Source of the DNA: Actibacterium sp. 188UL27-1
GTDB lineage: Bacteria > Pseudomonadota > Alphaproteobacteria > Rhodobacterales > Rhodobacteraceae
Length of the DNA stretch: 35,305 nucleotides
Assembly: GCF_016901225.1 (NCBI RefSeq)
Contig: NZ_JAFEUL010000031.1
Span: forward strand, 1 to 35,305
Direction of reading: 5' to 3'
Below are positions 23,916 through 32,941 of the stretch, one piece after another; the stretch's first letter is position 1; the number at the start of each line of letters is the position of its first letter. Below the pieces are notes generated by a model. That model was given only the letters and a program-made list of their open reading frames with translations. It was not told where the DNA came from and did no database searches. Position numbers and translations under genes: made by a program.

Positions 23916-26304
23916 CCCCACCTTCAACGTGCTGGATGGCCTGGATCAACGCCGGGCCGGTCTGCATTTTGCGCCGATCCGTCACCATTCACCGGCCTGC
24001 GCCTGGGCGGTGGCGCGCATGATCGATGAGATCCGCCCGGCCCATGTTCTGATCGAGGCGCCAGCGGATCTGGAACGGCACATTCCCGACCTGCTGGATC
24101 GGGCCACGCGCCCGCCCGTGGCGATTGCCGTTTTGCTGGATCGCGATGCGGAGAGCCGCGTTTCCGCCTATTATCCTTTTTGCGCGCATTCGCCTGAACT
24201 TATCGCCTTGATCCATGGCGCAAAGGTTGGGGCCAAGCTGCGCATGATTGACCTGCCATCGCCACGGATGGAGGCGCTGCATCACACCCCGCCGGGACGG
24301 ATCGCGCCCCTGCTGAATGAGAAACCCTTTGACGGTGGTACTTATATCGCCGCTTTGGCGCGCCGCACCGGGTGTCGCGACGGGTTCGAATTGTGGGATC
24401 ACCTGTTTGAAACCCGGCTGGGTACGGCCGATTGGCGCGCGTTCTTTCAGGCCGTCGGCACGTATTGCGCGGGTATGCGTGCCGCCGCGCCGCGGGATGA
24501 CGGTGCCGCGCCGGAAAATCTGGCGCGCGAAGCCCACATGGCGGCATGTATTCGCACAGCACTCAAGGCGGGTGGCCCCGTCGTGGTGGTGGCAGGTGGA
24601 TTCCATGTGCCTGCGCTGGTAGATCCGGGCAATCCGCCCGATGTTCCGATCCGAGAGCCCATTGGCACAGCCCAGTCTTATCTGATCCGATACGGCTTCG
24701 CGGCAATGGATGCCTTGTCAGGCTATGCTGCCGGTTTGCCCCAGCCCGCTTATTATGACGATCTGTGGCATGCCGCCCTGGCCCGTAACGGGGCGCCACC
24801 CTGGTCCGACACGGCCCTGGATCTGGTCAGCGGATTTGCCCAGAAGATGCGCCGCGACGGAAACGCCATCTCCCTGCCTGCACAGACAGAGATGCTGCGC
24901 GTTGCCGATCGTCTGGCCCGGATGCGGGGCCGCCCGGGTGCCTTGCGCCATGATCTGATCGATGCTGCACTCACCGCGCTGGTCAAGGGAGAGACCAGCC
25001 ATGCCGAGGTCTGGACAGAGCGATTGCTGACCTTCCTGCGTGGCAATGCGCTGGGGGAGGTGCCGCCATCTGCCGGATCTCCACCGCTGGTCGAAGACGC
25101 CCGGCGCCGGGCCAAGGCGGTGCGCCTTGATATCTCGGACGGCATGCGGCGGCGGCGCACCCTCGATATTCGGCGCAAAGCATCCCATCTTGCAGCCTCC
25201 CGGTTTCTCCATGCCATGATGCTGCTGGAGATCGGTTTTGCGTCCCGTGACGCGGGCCCGGACTTCGTCAACGGGATGCGCACCGATCTGTTGTTTGAGG
25301 AATGGACCTATGCATGGTCCCCCGCGGTGGAGGCGCGGCTGGTCGAGGCGGCCGTTCTGGGGGATGATGTTCCCGGCGCATGCCTGGGCCTGCTGAAGCG
25401 TCTGCGGGTTGAAATGGCGCAAACCGGTGAAAGCCGCGATCTGGATCTGCTGACGACCTTGTTCTGCCGCGGATTGCTGGCCGGGTTGGGGGCAAAGCTG
25501 GCTTCTTTTGTTGCCACGCTGGCCGATGAAATCCGCATCCATGGCGCGTTTGAAGCAGTGGCTGGCTGTTTGCGCCGCCTTCAGCATCTCAGCCTGTCCA
25601 AGGGACCAATGGCCATACCGGACATCCTGGATGTGACCGGTTTGCGGGACGCCGCGTATCACCGGATGGTTTATTTATGCGACGACTTGCCCAATACCGA
25701 TCCTGACGCGATCGATGCGCGCGTCGAAGCATTGCGCATGGTGCTGGACATCTTGCGCGGCCCGGGCGGTGAAACCCTGGATCACACCCTGTTTGATGAT
25801 GCCATCGACCGCGTGGCCCGGGCTGATCCGCCGCCTGAGATTCTGGGCGCCGTTCTGGCAATCTGTGTGCAATCCGGCCGCCAACCAGCCGACGCGCTTG
25901 TGGCCGCCATGGTTGGAAATTTCCATGGCTCCCTACCGCAGATCCACGACCGTATCGGGGTCTTGCGCGGGCTTTTGGCGGCCGTGCCGTCGCTGTTGTG
26001 GATCGTCAGCGGTCTGATGGAGGCTTTGGATGCGTTCCTCTGCGACCTGCCAGAGGATGACTTTATTGCGCTGCTGCCCCATTTGCGGCTGGCGCTGACC
26101 GTGTTGAACCCCCGCGAAACGGATCGTGTCGCCCAGATACTGGCAGCCCGCCATGGCGGGCATGGCGTCTCTTACCTGGCAGAAACCGGCTTTGATGAGG
26201 CGGATCTTGGCCGCGGTCTGGCGGCAGAGCAGGCGGTTCGGGCCAGCATTGCAGCCGACGGTCTGGCGGACTGGCTGTTGGAAGTGCCGGAGGAGACGCA
26301 ATGA
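23908..26304 (+). CDS. DUF5682-family protein (YehM-like)
   Basis: A 798-residue cytoplasmic protein. The N-terminal 240 residues show a recognisable pattern: HFAPIRHHSPACAWAV (20-35), ARPAHVLIEAP-like HVLIEAP (46-52), YYPFCAHSPELIALIHGAKV (88-107), REAHMAACIRTAL (207-219) and VVVVAGGFHVPAL (225-237). The last two blocks resemble TraB/ChaN-like folds, where conserved His and Glu residues bind metal, so a hydrolase activity is conceivable; this is inference. The remaining 550 residues are mostly helical. I chose the ATG at 23908, which gives MDNPTFNVLDGLD; upstream in-frame codons would lie inside the ATPase gene. It ends with a 4-bp overlap into the VWA gene. The ATPase-DUF5682-VWA-SWIM order matches E. 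coli yehL-yehM-yehP-yehQ. Confidence 0.82.
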   Translation: MDNPTFNVLDGLDQRRAGLHFAPIRHHSPACAWAVARMIDEIRPAHVLIEAPADLERHIPDLLDRATRPPVAIAVLLDRDAESRVSAYYPFCAHSPELIALIHGAKVGAKLRMIDLPSPRMEALHHTPPGRIAPLLNEKPFDGGTYIAALARRTGCRDGFELWDHLFETRLGTADWRAFFQAVGTYCAGMRAAAPRDDGAAPENLAREAHMAACIRTALKAGGPVVVVAGGFHVPALVDPGNPPDVPIREPIGTAQSYLIRYGFAAMDALSGYAAGLPQPAYYDDLWHAALARNGAPPWSDTALDLVSGFAQKMRRDGNAISLPAQTEMLRVADRLARMRGRPGALRHDLIDAALTALVKGETSHAEVWTERLLTFLRGNALGEVPPSAGSPPLVEDARRRAKAVRLDISDGMRRRRTLDIRRKASHLAASRFLHAMMLLEIGFASRDAGPDFVNGMRTDLLFEEWTYAWSPAVEARLVEAAVLGDDVPGACLGLLKRLRVEMAQTGESRDLDLLTTLFCRGLLAGLGAKLASFVATLADEIRIHGAFEAVAGCLRRLQHLSLSKGPMAIPDILDVTGLRDAAYHRMVYLCDDLPNTDPDAIDARVEALRMVLDILRGPGGETLDHTLFDDAIDRVARADPPPEILGAVLAICVQSGRQPADALVAAMVGNFHGSLPQIHDRIGVLRGLLAAVPSLLWIVSGLMEALDAFLCDLPEDDFIALLPHLRLALTVLNPRETDRVAQILAARHGGHGVSYLAETGFDEADLGRGLAAEQAVRASIAADGLADWLLEVPEETQ

Positions 26305-27413
26305 CCGAGGGTGGCCGCCGGTGGCGGCTGGTGCTGGGCCGCTATTCCAACCCTTGTCTGGGCGGGCTGGATGGCCGAGACGCTGAAACCGATCAGGCGC
26401 TCGATTACCTTTATGCCCGTGAATATCAGGGGCGCGGCTTGAAGGGGGATCGTGGCCCGGGATCGCTTGATCCCACGCAAATGCGGGCGATCACATGGCT
26501 GAACAAGGCGCGCAGTCTTTTCCCGCAACCAGTCTTTGAAACCCTGCAAGCCCACGCGCTGGATCGATATGGCCTGACGGATCTGTTGAACGACCCCAAA
26601 ACGCTCGAAAATCTGGAACCCAGCCAGGATTTGCTAAAGACCCTGCTGGCCTTTCAGGGGCGGGCAAACCCCGCGGTAAAGGAAAAGCTGCGCGCCATCG
26701 CCCGGCAGGTCATCGATGATATCCTGCGGCGGCTGAAGGCGGATATGACCCGCGCGTTTTCCGGGCGCCGTAACAGATATATGCGGTCCAACATCGCCTC
26801 GGCTGCCAATTTCGATTGGCGCGCCACGATGCGCGATAACCTCAAGACCTGGGACCCGGCGCGGCAAACCATCATCGCACAGCGTTTGCGATTCAACGCC
26901 CGCTCCCGCCGCAAACTGCAATGGCGCGTGATCCTGTGCGTCGACCAGTCGGGATCCATGACCGATAGCATCATCTACAGCGCCGTGATGGCGGCGATCC
27001 TCAGCGGTTTGCCAGGGGTGCAGGTCAAGATGGTGCTGTTCGACACGTCGGTGGTCGACATGTCTGACCAGTTGACCGACCCGCTGGAGACCCTGCTATC
27101 GGTCCAACTGGGCGGCGGCACGGATATCGGCCAGGCCGTCAGCTATTGCGAAGATTTCATCGAAACGCCGGACCGTACGATCTTTGCCCTGATCACGGAT
27201 TTCGGTGAAGGCGCATCGCCGCGCCGGTTATATGCCGCGCTGGCGCGCATGGCCGAACAACGGGTCAAAATGATCGGCCTGACGGCATTGGACGATGGCG
27301 GGCAGGCGTATTTTGATGAGGTCGTCGCAGGTCGCGCGGCGGTCCTGGGCATGCGTGTCGGCGCGATGACACCCGACCGATTTGCCCGCTGGTTGGCAGA
27401 TGTTATCTCATGA
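26301..27413 (+). CDS. VWA-domain protein, MoxR partner (YehP-like)
   Basis: A 370-residue protein with a helical N-terminal region (1-205) and a C-terminal von Willebrand factor A domain (206-370). The metal-ion-dependent adhesion site is complete: DQSGSM (Asp215, Ser217, Ser219), Thr274 in GGGTDIG, and Asp300 in LITDFG. Soluble VWA proteins of this sort bind the MoxR AAA+ ring and bring it to its client. Basic stretches (SGRRNRYMRS, NARSRRKLQW) just before the VWA domain may contact a nucleic acid or the ATPase. The ATG overlaps the DUF5682 stop, and its own stop overlaps the SWIM gene start, each by 4 bp, which suggests coupled translation and fixed stoichiometry. Confidence 0.9.
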   Translation: MTEGGRRWRLVLGRYSNPCLGGLDGRDAETDQALDYLYAREYQGRGLKGDRGPGSLDPTQMRAITWLNKARSLFPQPVFETLQAHALDRYGLTDLLNDPKTLENLEPSQDLLKTLLAFQGRANPAVKEKLRAIARQVIDDILRRLKADMTRAFSGRRNRYMRSNIASAANFDWRATMRDNLKTWDPARQTIIAQRLRFNARSRRKLQWRVILCVDQSGSMTDSIIYSAVMAAILSGLPGVQVKMVLFDTSVVDMSDQLTDPLETLLSVQLGGGTDIGQAVSYCEDFIETPDRTIFALITDFGEGASPRRLYAALARMAEQRVKMIGLTALDDGGQAYFDEVVAGRAAVLGMRVGAMTPDRFARWLADVIS

Positions 27414-29332
27414 GCTTTGACGCCACCCTCGCCGCCCATGACACAGCGGCGCTCACCGCCCTTGCCTCTGCCGGGCTTTTGCGCCGCGCCACCCGTGAGC
27501 TTGAGGCGGGCAAGGGGCAGATCACGGCCCGCAGTGCAGATCAGGCAACGGTCGAAACGGAGGGGCATACCGTGCGGATCGATGCCGGGGGTGCCAAGGC
27601 CGCGACCTGCACCTGCCCCGCCAGTGGGGTCTGCCGCCACATCCTGTTGGCCGTCCTGCTGCTGCAATCCGATGCACCACCCGCTGACAGTACCCCGCAA
27701 ACCTACGCCGCCGATGACCTCAACGGGTTGGAGGAAGCGGCCATCCAGAAATTTGCAGGCGCCGATTGGGCCGCTGCCCTCAAGATCGCGACCCAGGGCG
27801 CCAGGATCGAGGATAGCGGGACGAGCTGCAGCATCCATTTTGAGCAGGGCGATATCCGCGTGACCTTCGTCGCCGGGCAGGGTTTGAGCGGCGCGGCCTA
27901 TAAAGGGCCGCATACACGGCAGCGTGCCTATGTCACTGCCGCGGCCCTGGCTGTGCGCGGGCGTGCGGGCCTGGCCGTGTCGGAGGCTGCGCTGCCGGAA
28001 GATGACATGATCTTCAGGCCCGGCTTTTGTCAGGACGTGGCCCGCGTGATCGAAAATGCGGTGGCGGGCACGATCAATGGCTCCGCCGTGATCGCGGCCG
28101 ACCGGCTGTTCGATTTGGCGATCTCGGCCCGCGCGTCTGCGGCCCCGCGTCTGGCGGCACAGTTGCGCGGATTGTCCTCACTCGCAGCGCTGGCGGCCAA
28201 GCGCGATATCGGTTTTGATCCGGGTGCCTTTGTTGAGGCTGCGGCGCGCTGCTATGGCCTGGCCCAGGCTCTGGCACATCATCCCGATGATCCCGACCTC
28301 AGCGGAACAATTGCGCGCAGCTACCAAACGGTGCCTCCGCTTGATCTGTGGGTGATGGGATCCGCCTCTTGGCGCACAACCAATGGCGCGCGCGGAATGA
28401 CCGTGCATCTTTATGATCCCCATGCAAAGCGTTGGTATGGCCAGGTCACCGCCCGTGGGGCAGGCAAGGATCTAGGCTTTAGCGCGTCTGACGCCTATTT
28501 CGGTGCGCTCTGGGGCGGTGGCAGCCCCGAAACACTCAAGGGGATGCTGCTGCGATTGCCCGAACCGCGTGTCTCCGGGGACGGGCAGATCTCCTCAACG
28601 CTTTCGCAGGCAGCAGCCAAATTGGGTGGCCCGTTGCAACAGGATATCCTGGAGCGGCTCGCCTTCGATGACTGGGAGGCTACACTGGCCGACCTGGCCA
28701 CGCGGACCAAGGCGGGCTTGCGCCGGTCTGCCAAACCGCAACCGGCCTTGCTGCGGCCCGCCGGTTTTGGCGAGATGACATTTGATGACTTTGCCCAGGT
28801 CTACCGCCTGCCCGTTATCGATCAGTATGGGGCGGAAATTGAACTGACCATCGACGCCAAAGACGAAAGCCAGGCCCCCGCCCTCTATGCCGCGCGGTCA
28901 AGTATCCGCGCCATTTTGGTGGAGGCCGCCGCCAGCGAGGAAGGGTGGTCCATCCGTCCGGTCACGGCAATGCTGGCCGAACAGGGCGGGCTCTATCTGG
29001 TCGATCTCAGCTTTGAGCACATCCGGCGCCAGCGCACCCTGGCGGCCCAGTTGACCAAATTGCAGGACAAATGGCGCAAATACACCCCGCGTCATCCGTC
29101 GGCGGGAGATCCGCTAATCCATCTGTGTGATCAGACCGTGGCGAACCTTGTGGACGCGCTCGGCGTTCCGGTTGAAGGTGCTCCCCTTATCGCACGCCTA
29201 CAAGCTGCCGGGTTTTCAAGTCTGGCCACTGCCGCCGGTCGCGCTTTTGGCGCGCGGGATCCGCGCTCGATCCTGGCGGCCGCCTATATCGCGGCGGAAT
29301 TGCGCAGCGATCTGGCGGCTGGCAGTCTGTAG
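27410..29332 (+). CDS. SWIM zinc-finger protein (YehQ-like)
   Basis: A 640-residue protein with a SWIM zinc finger near the N-terminus: CTCPASGVCRH, giving Cys67-x-Cys69-x5-Cys75-x-His77 as ligands. SWIM fingers bind DNA or proteins. The remainder has no motif I can name; it is mixed helix and strand, with VMGSASWRTTNGARGMTVHL and ALWGGGSPETLKGMLLRLPE as conspicuous conserved-looking blocks. It is the last gene of the YehI/L/M/P/Q-like cluster and overlaps the VWA gene by 4 bp. The next gene starts 74 bp downstream on the same strand without an evident terminator. Confidence 0.82.
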   Translation: MSFDATLAAHDTAALTALASAGLLRRATRELEAGKGQITARSADQATVETEGHTVRIDAGGAKAATCTCPASGVCRHILLAVLLLQSDAPPADSTPQTYAADDLNGLEEAAIQKFAGADWAAALKIATQGARIEDSGTSCSIHFEQGDIRVTFVAGQGLSGAAYKGPHTRQRAYVTAAALAVRGRAGLAVSEAALPEDDMIFRPGFCQDVARVIENAVAGTINGSAVIAADRLFDLAISARASAAPRLAAQLRGLSSLAALAAKRDIGFDPGAFVEAAARCYGLAQALAHHPDDPDLSGTIARSYQTVPPLDLWVMGSASWRTTNGARGMTVHLYDPHAKRWYGQVTARGAGKDLGFSASDAYFGALWGGGSPETLKGMLLRLPEPRVSGDGQISSTLSQAAAKLGGPLQQDILERLAFDDWEATLADLATRTKAGLRRSAKPQPALLRPAGFGEMTFDDFAQVYRLPVIDQYGAEIELTIDAKDESQAPALYAARSSIRAILVEAAASEEGWSIRPVTAMLAEQGGLYLVDLSFEHIRRQRTLAAQLTKLQDKWRKYTPRHPSAGDPLIHLCDQTVANLVDALGVPVEGAPLIARLQAAGFSSLATAAGRAFGARDPRSILAAAYIAAELRSDLAAGSL

Positions 29333-29406
29333 GTCGCCGCCGCTGATATGCCGCTTAACCCGGATCCACCCTCGACAAATGACGATGGGCATTGATAATT
29401 TCGGGC

Positions 29407-31389
29407 ATGGAGAGCTCGAATGACACCTGGCAAATCGCTGTGCCGGGCTTTGTCACCATCACCGATGTCACAGCAGACGGCGCGGCCGAGCCCGAATTCG
29501 TGATCTCGAACGAGGCGACGGGCAAGTATTTCCGGGCCAATCGCGCCACCGTCCAGTTTCTGGATGCGCTCAAACGGTTCGGCAGCATCGATGCGGCAGC
29601 CGCCGAAACGGGCCTGCTACCCCCCCATGTCACTGGCATGATGGAGCAATTGCGCAGCGCTGGCATCGTCATAGAAACCGGCCAGACGCGGCAGGCCCTG
29701 GCACCCAAGGCGCCGCTGGAGGGAAAGCTGATCTCCCTGCGGCGCGACCTGATGAATGCGGGGCCCCTGACCCGTCGGTTAGAACCTTTGGGCCGTTTTC
29801 TGTTCAGCCCGCCGGGATATCTGGCCTGGAGCATTGCGGTCATCGCGTCGTTGACGCAACTGATCCAGAACCGGGACAAGGTGCTGTATTCTCTGCAAAA
29901 ATTGCCGGGGCAGGGTGGGCAAAGCCTGCTGATGCTGGCCGTGCTCTATGTCGGGGTCAAGGTGATCCATGAAATGGGGCATGCCCTGGCCTATCGGCGA
30001 TTTTGCGTGCGCGCTGGGTTCGACCCCGGGCCGATCCGGATGGGCATCGCACTCTTTGCGATGACCCCCTTTCCCTTTACAGATGTCACCGGGGCCTGGC
30101 GCCTGCGCAGCCGGTTCGAACGGGTGATGATCGGGGCAGGGGGGATGTATGCCGAAACCTGGATCATCGCGATCCTCACCACGATCTGGGCCCATGTGCA
30201 GGCGGGCCCAGCCCAAAGCATGATCCTCCAGGTCGTGGTGATCAGCGGCGCATTGGCCCTGTTGTTCAATCTCAATCCCGCGGTCAAGCTTGACGGCTAC
30301 TACATGCTGACGGATGCGATCCGCAGACCCAACCTGGCGCAACGGGGCAGTATCGCCGCGCGCACTTGGTTGGCCCGCCGCCTCGGTGCCGAGCTGCCAG
30401 CGGTGGACCGGTTCGATCTGTCCTATTGGACACTCGCCTATCTGTATCGGTGGACCATCTTTGCCGGGATCTTTTGGCTGTCTTACCGGTTTGACCCGAA
30501 TGTCGCGCTGGTTGTGCTGGCTGTGACCGTCATGATGCTGGTGGTGCGCCCGGGGCTCGCGACGATCAGGTTCCTGCGCACTCAAACCCTGCGACCCCTG
30601 CGCTTGTTTGCGGCAGGCAGCGTCACAGCCCTGGTGGTTGTCGCGCTTTTTGTGCCGCTGCCGGACCGGGTGTTGGTCCCCGGCCACTACCTGCACTACC
30701 AGACCCGCTTCATTGAGGCGCCCGAGACCGCGCGCCTGGAACAGTCGGGCGGCACGCTGACACTTGATAATCCAAGCTTGACAGAGGATCTGACGACGGT
30801 CCGGCTCCGCCGTATCGCAGTGCAGAATACCCTGCGTTCGGTATCTGCCACAGCGGCAGAGCGGGCGGGGTTGCAGGCGGATATCCAGCGGCTCATGGCG
30901 GTTGAAGGGGAGCTGGCAGCGCGGCTCGCCCGCCTTGATCTTGCCCTGCCTGATACCGCGGTCTGGACGGCGCTGGGGGCAGAGGCATTGACCGGCGCCT
31001 GGGTCCTGGCAGCGGGCGATCCGCTGGGCGCGCTGTCGGATCCGGTCGCACCCTTCCTGCGGTTGCGCCTGCCGCAATCGGCGCTGCAACGCGATCTGGT
31101 GCTTGCCAGGGGTGTGACCGTGCAGGCCAGACCCCGCCATGACCCGGCCTGCACGGTGACAGCGACGCTGACAACACAGCTGGACCAGGCCCCGATTCTG
31201 GAAGATCGCGTGATCCTGAACGCCACGCCCAGCCCGGATGCTCCGACCTGTGCCGCCGATCTGCCGTCCGGCACCGCGCTGGTGGTTCGCCTTGATGCGC
31301 CCGACAAGACATTGCTGGCGCGCGCCCGGATCACCGCATCGCGGTTGTTGCAGGACCGTCTTCCTGTCAATGAAGTACCGGCACAATAA
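29407..31389 (+). CDS. Membrane M50 metalloprotease with adaptor-like C-terminus
   Basis: A 660-residue polytopic membrane protein related to the peptide zinc metalloproteases (M50, site-2 protease superfamily). The zinc motif is HEMGH (188-192) in YVGVKVIHEMGHALAYRRFC; the third ligand is Asp296 in NLNPAVKLDGYYM. Residues 8-90 resemble a small PqqD-like domain (TGKYFRANRATVQFLDAL). After several membrane spans, VPLPDRVLVPGHY (417-429) leads into a periplasmic HlyD-like region with a helical hairpin. Role unknown; such proteins occur beside HlyD-type adaptors and may process or help export a peptide. I chose the ATG at 29407; a TTG at 29392 in the same frame is possible. The next gene follows after 11 bp. 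Confidence 0.8.
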   Translation: MESSNDTWQIAVPGFVTITDVTADGAAEPEFVISNEATGKYFRANRATVQFLDALKRFGSIDAAAAETGLLPPHVTGMMEQLRSAGIVIETGQTRQALAPKAPLEGKLISLRRDLMNAGPLTRRLEPLGRFLFSPPGYLAWSIAVIASLTQLIQNRDKVLYSLQKLPGQGGQSLLMLAVLYVGVKVIHEMGHALAYRRFCVRAGFDPGPIRMGIALFAMTPFPFTDVTGAWRLRSRFERVMIGAGGMYAETWIIAILTTIWAHVQAGPAQSMILQVVVISGALALLFNLNPAVKLDGYYMLTDAIRRPNLAQRGSIAARTWLARRLGAELPAVDRFDLSYWTLAYLYRWTIFAGIFWLSYRFDPNVALVVLAVTVMMLVVRPGLATIRFLRTQTLRPLRLFAAGSVTALVVVALFVPLPDRVLVPGHYLHYQTRFIEAPETARLEQSGGTLTLDNPSLTEDLTTVRLRRIAVQNTLRSVSATAAERAGLQADIQRLMAVEGELAARLARLDLALPDTAVWTALGAEALTGAWVLAAGDPLGALSDPVAPFLRLRLPQSALQRDLVLARGVTVQARPRHDPACTVTATLTTQLDQAPILEDRVILNATPSPDAPTCAADLPSGTALVVRLDAPDKTLLARARITASRLLQDRLPVNEVPAQ

Positions 31390-31400
31390 CGAGGTCCGGA

Positions 31401-32162
31401 ATGGTCAAACGTCGCGCAGTCTCTCGCCATGACAAGCAGCTGCAACCGGAAACGCTGCCGCTGCTTTATCAAACTCTGGTGCCGCTCAGCCCCGAAGGCC
31501 AGGGTAGTCTGGGGTTCCAGGCCGACCGCGATTTCAGCTTTGCCGCCCGGGCCAATGCCATCCCGCTGACGGCCGATGAATTTCCCATGGCGCTGAAAGA
31601 CTATCCGATTGTCTTTTCCGCCGGGGCCAAGTCCACCCCACTTGCGCTGGTCGGCATGCAGCAGGGGCGCAACGACCATGTCACCGCCGATGGCAGCTGG
31701 CGCACCGGCACCTATATCCCCGCCTATCTGCGCCGCTACCCCTTTGCCCTAGTGCGCGAAAGCGACACGGCAGAGCGCAATATCCTATGCGCTGATCTTT
31801 CCTCTACTCTGTTCAGCACCACCGCCGCTCCAGACCGCATGATGTTTGAAGATGGCAAATCCTCGAAACTGCTGACCGGGATCCTGGAGTTCTGCAACCG
31901 GTACGAGGTTGCGCTGCACCGCACCCGGCTCATGGTGGAGGATGCCCAAAAGCATGACCTGATCGGGCCCTCGACCGTCTCGATCTCGCGCGGTGGCAAA
32001 ACACTCCGGGTCGAAGGGTTCTGCGTTGTGTCGGAGGAACGTCTGCGCGACCTGCCCGATGACGTTCTGGCCAGTTTCGCCCGGCGCGGTGTCCTCAACA
32101 TTTTCGCGGCACACCAGATGTCCCTGTCGAACTTCTCGACCTTTGGGGAGGTCTTGGCGTGA
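31401..32162 (+). CDS. SapC-family protein
   Basis: A 253-residue protein matching the SapC family (named after an S-layer-associated protein of Campylobacter). The typical pattern runs NAIPLTADEFPMALKDYPIV, LALVGMQQGRNDHV, GSWRTGTYIPAYLRRYPFAL and then a C-terminal part with GPSTVSISRGGKTLRVEGFC. No signal peptide or membrane span is seen, so it is probably cytoplasmic. GAGG about 6 bp before the ATG is a good ribosome-binding site. It lies between the M50 gene and two adaptor genes and overlaps the next start by 3 bp. Its biochemical role is unknown; SapC genes are often found beside export or surface-protein genes. Confidence 0.82.
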   Translation: MVKRRAVSRHDKQLQPETLPLLYQTLVPLSPEGQGSLGFQADRDFSFAARANAIPLTADEFPMALKDYPIVFSAGAKSTPLALVGMQQGRNDHVTADGSWRTGTYIPAYLRRYPFALVRESDTAERNILCADLSSTLFSTTAAPDRMMFEDGKSSKLLTGILEFCNRYEVALHRTRLMVEDAQKHDLIGPSTVSISRGGKTLRVEGFCVVSEERLRDLPDDVLASFARRGVLNIFAAHQMSLSNFSTFGEVLA

Positions 32163-32941
32163 AACGCCTTCTGGCGCTGATCTGCCTTTTGGCCTGGCCC
32201 GCCGCTGCCCAGGACAGTGTCAGCGCCATTCTGGAACCCGCCCAGCAGGCCGATATCCGGACCGCCGTCGCCGGGCGGATCGCGGATCTGACAACGCGTG
32301 AAGGGGAAAGCATCGCCCCTGGATCCCCGCTTTTGTCGATAGACGGCGCCGTCCAGCAGGCCCGGGTCGACCTGGCCCGTCTCGCGGCAGAGGCCACAGG
32401 CGCCTTGCAGCGTGCCGAAACCGCCGTCGCCCAGGCCGCTGCCCTGCGCGATCGGATCGCCCGCGCGCATCAACGCGGCGCCGCCCAGAAATGGGAGGTC
32501 ACGCAATCCCAGCAGAATGTCAGCCTCGCCCAGGCCGATCTGGTGGTCGCACAGGAAACGCAGCGGCGGGCCGAGGCGCAGTTGACGCTTGAACAGGCCA
32601 CATTGGCCGAGTTTCGCGTAGCCGCCCCCTTTGCCGCGACCGTGCTTGAGGTCTTTGCCGAGGTCGGTGAAACCGTCGATACCCAGACGGTTCTGATGAC
32701 GATCGGTCGGCTCGACAACCTGATCGCCACAGCCTTCGTGCCGCTGGATTGGGTCGCCGATCTGTCTGTCGGTGACCGGATCCCCGTCACGCTTGATGAT
32801 GGCGGGGTGGTCGAGGTGACGTTGCAATTCATCGACCCGCGCGTTGATCCGGCCAGCCGCACCGTGCGGGTCAAACTGGCCATCGCCAACGCGGATCGGG
32901 CGCTGCGTGTCGGCACGGGTCTTGTCCTGAACCGCCCATGA
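32159..32941 (+). CDS. HlyD-like periplasmic adaptor, short secreted form
   Basis: A 260-residue protein starting at GTG 32159-32161, which overlaps the SapC stop. The N-terminus MKRLLALICLLAWPAAAQD is a signal peptide with likely cleavage after AAA. Next come a lipoyl-like half (VAGRIADLTTREGESIAPGS), a coiled-coil hairpin (about 70-150), the second half (FRVAAPFAATVLEVFAEVGE), and a barrel-like end with DPASRTVRVKLAIANAD, as in RND-type membrane-fusion proteins. It lacks the extra C-terminal membrane-proximal domain of full-length RND adaptors. No RND pump, ABC pump or TolC gene is in the window, so it must serve a pump encoded elsewhere or the adjacent M50 protein. Confidence 0.85.
   Translation: MKRLLALICLLAWPAAAQDSVSAILEPAQQADIRTAVAGRIADLTTREGESIAPGSPLLSIDGAVQQARVDLARLAAEATGALQRAETAVAQAAALRDRIARAHQRGAAQKWEVTQSQQNVSLAQADLVVAQETQRRAEAQLTLEQATLAEFRVAAPFAATVLEVFAEVGETVDTQTVLMTIGRLDNLIATAFVPLDWVADLSVGDRIPVTLDDGGVVEVTLQFIDPRVDPASRTVRVKLAIANADRALRVGTGLVLNRP

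Noticed and set aside
18021-28423. Many long minus-strand open frames opposite the DUF4132-SWIM genes
   Set aside because: They are antisense shadows caused by high GC content: rich in Arg, Pro, His and Gln, without ribosome-binding sites or recognisable domains.
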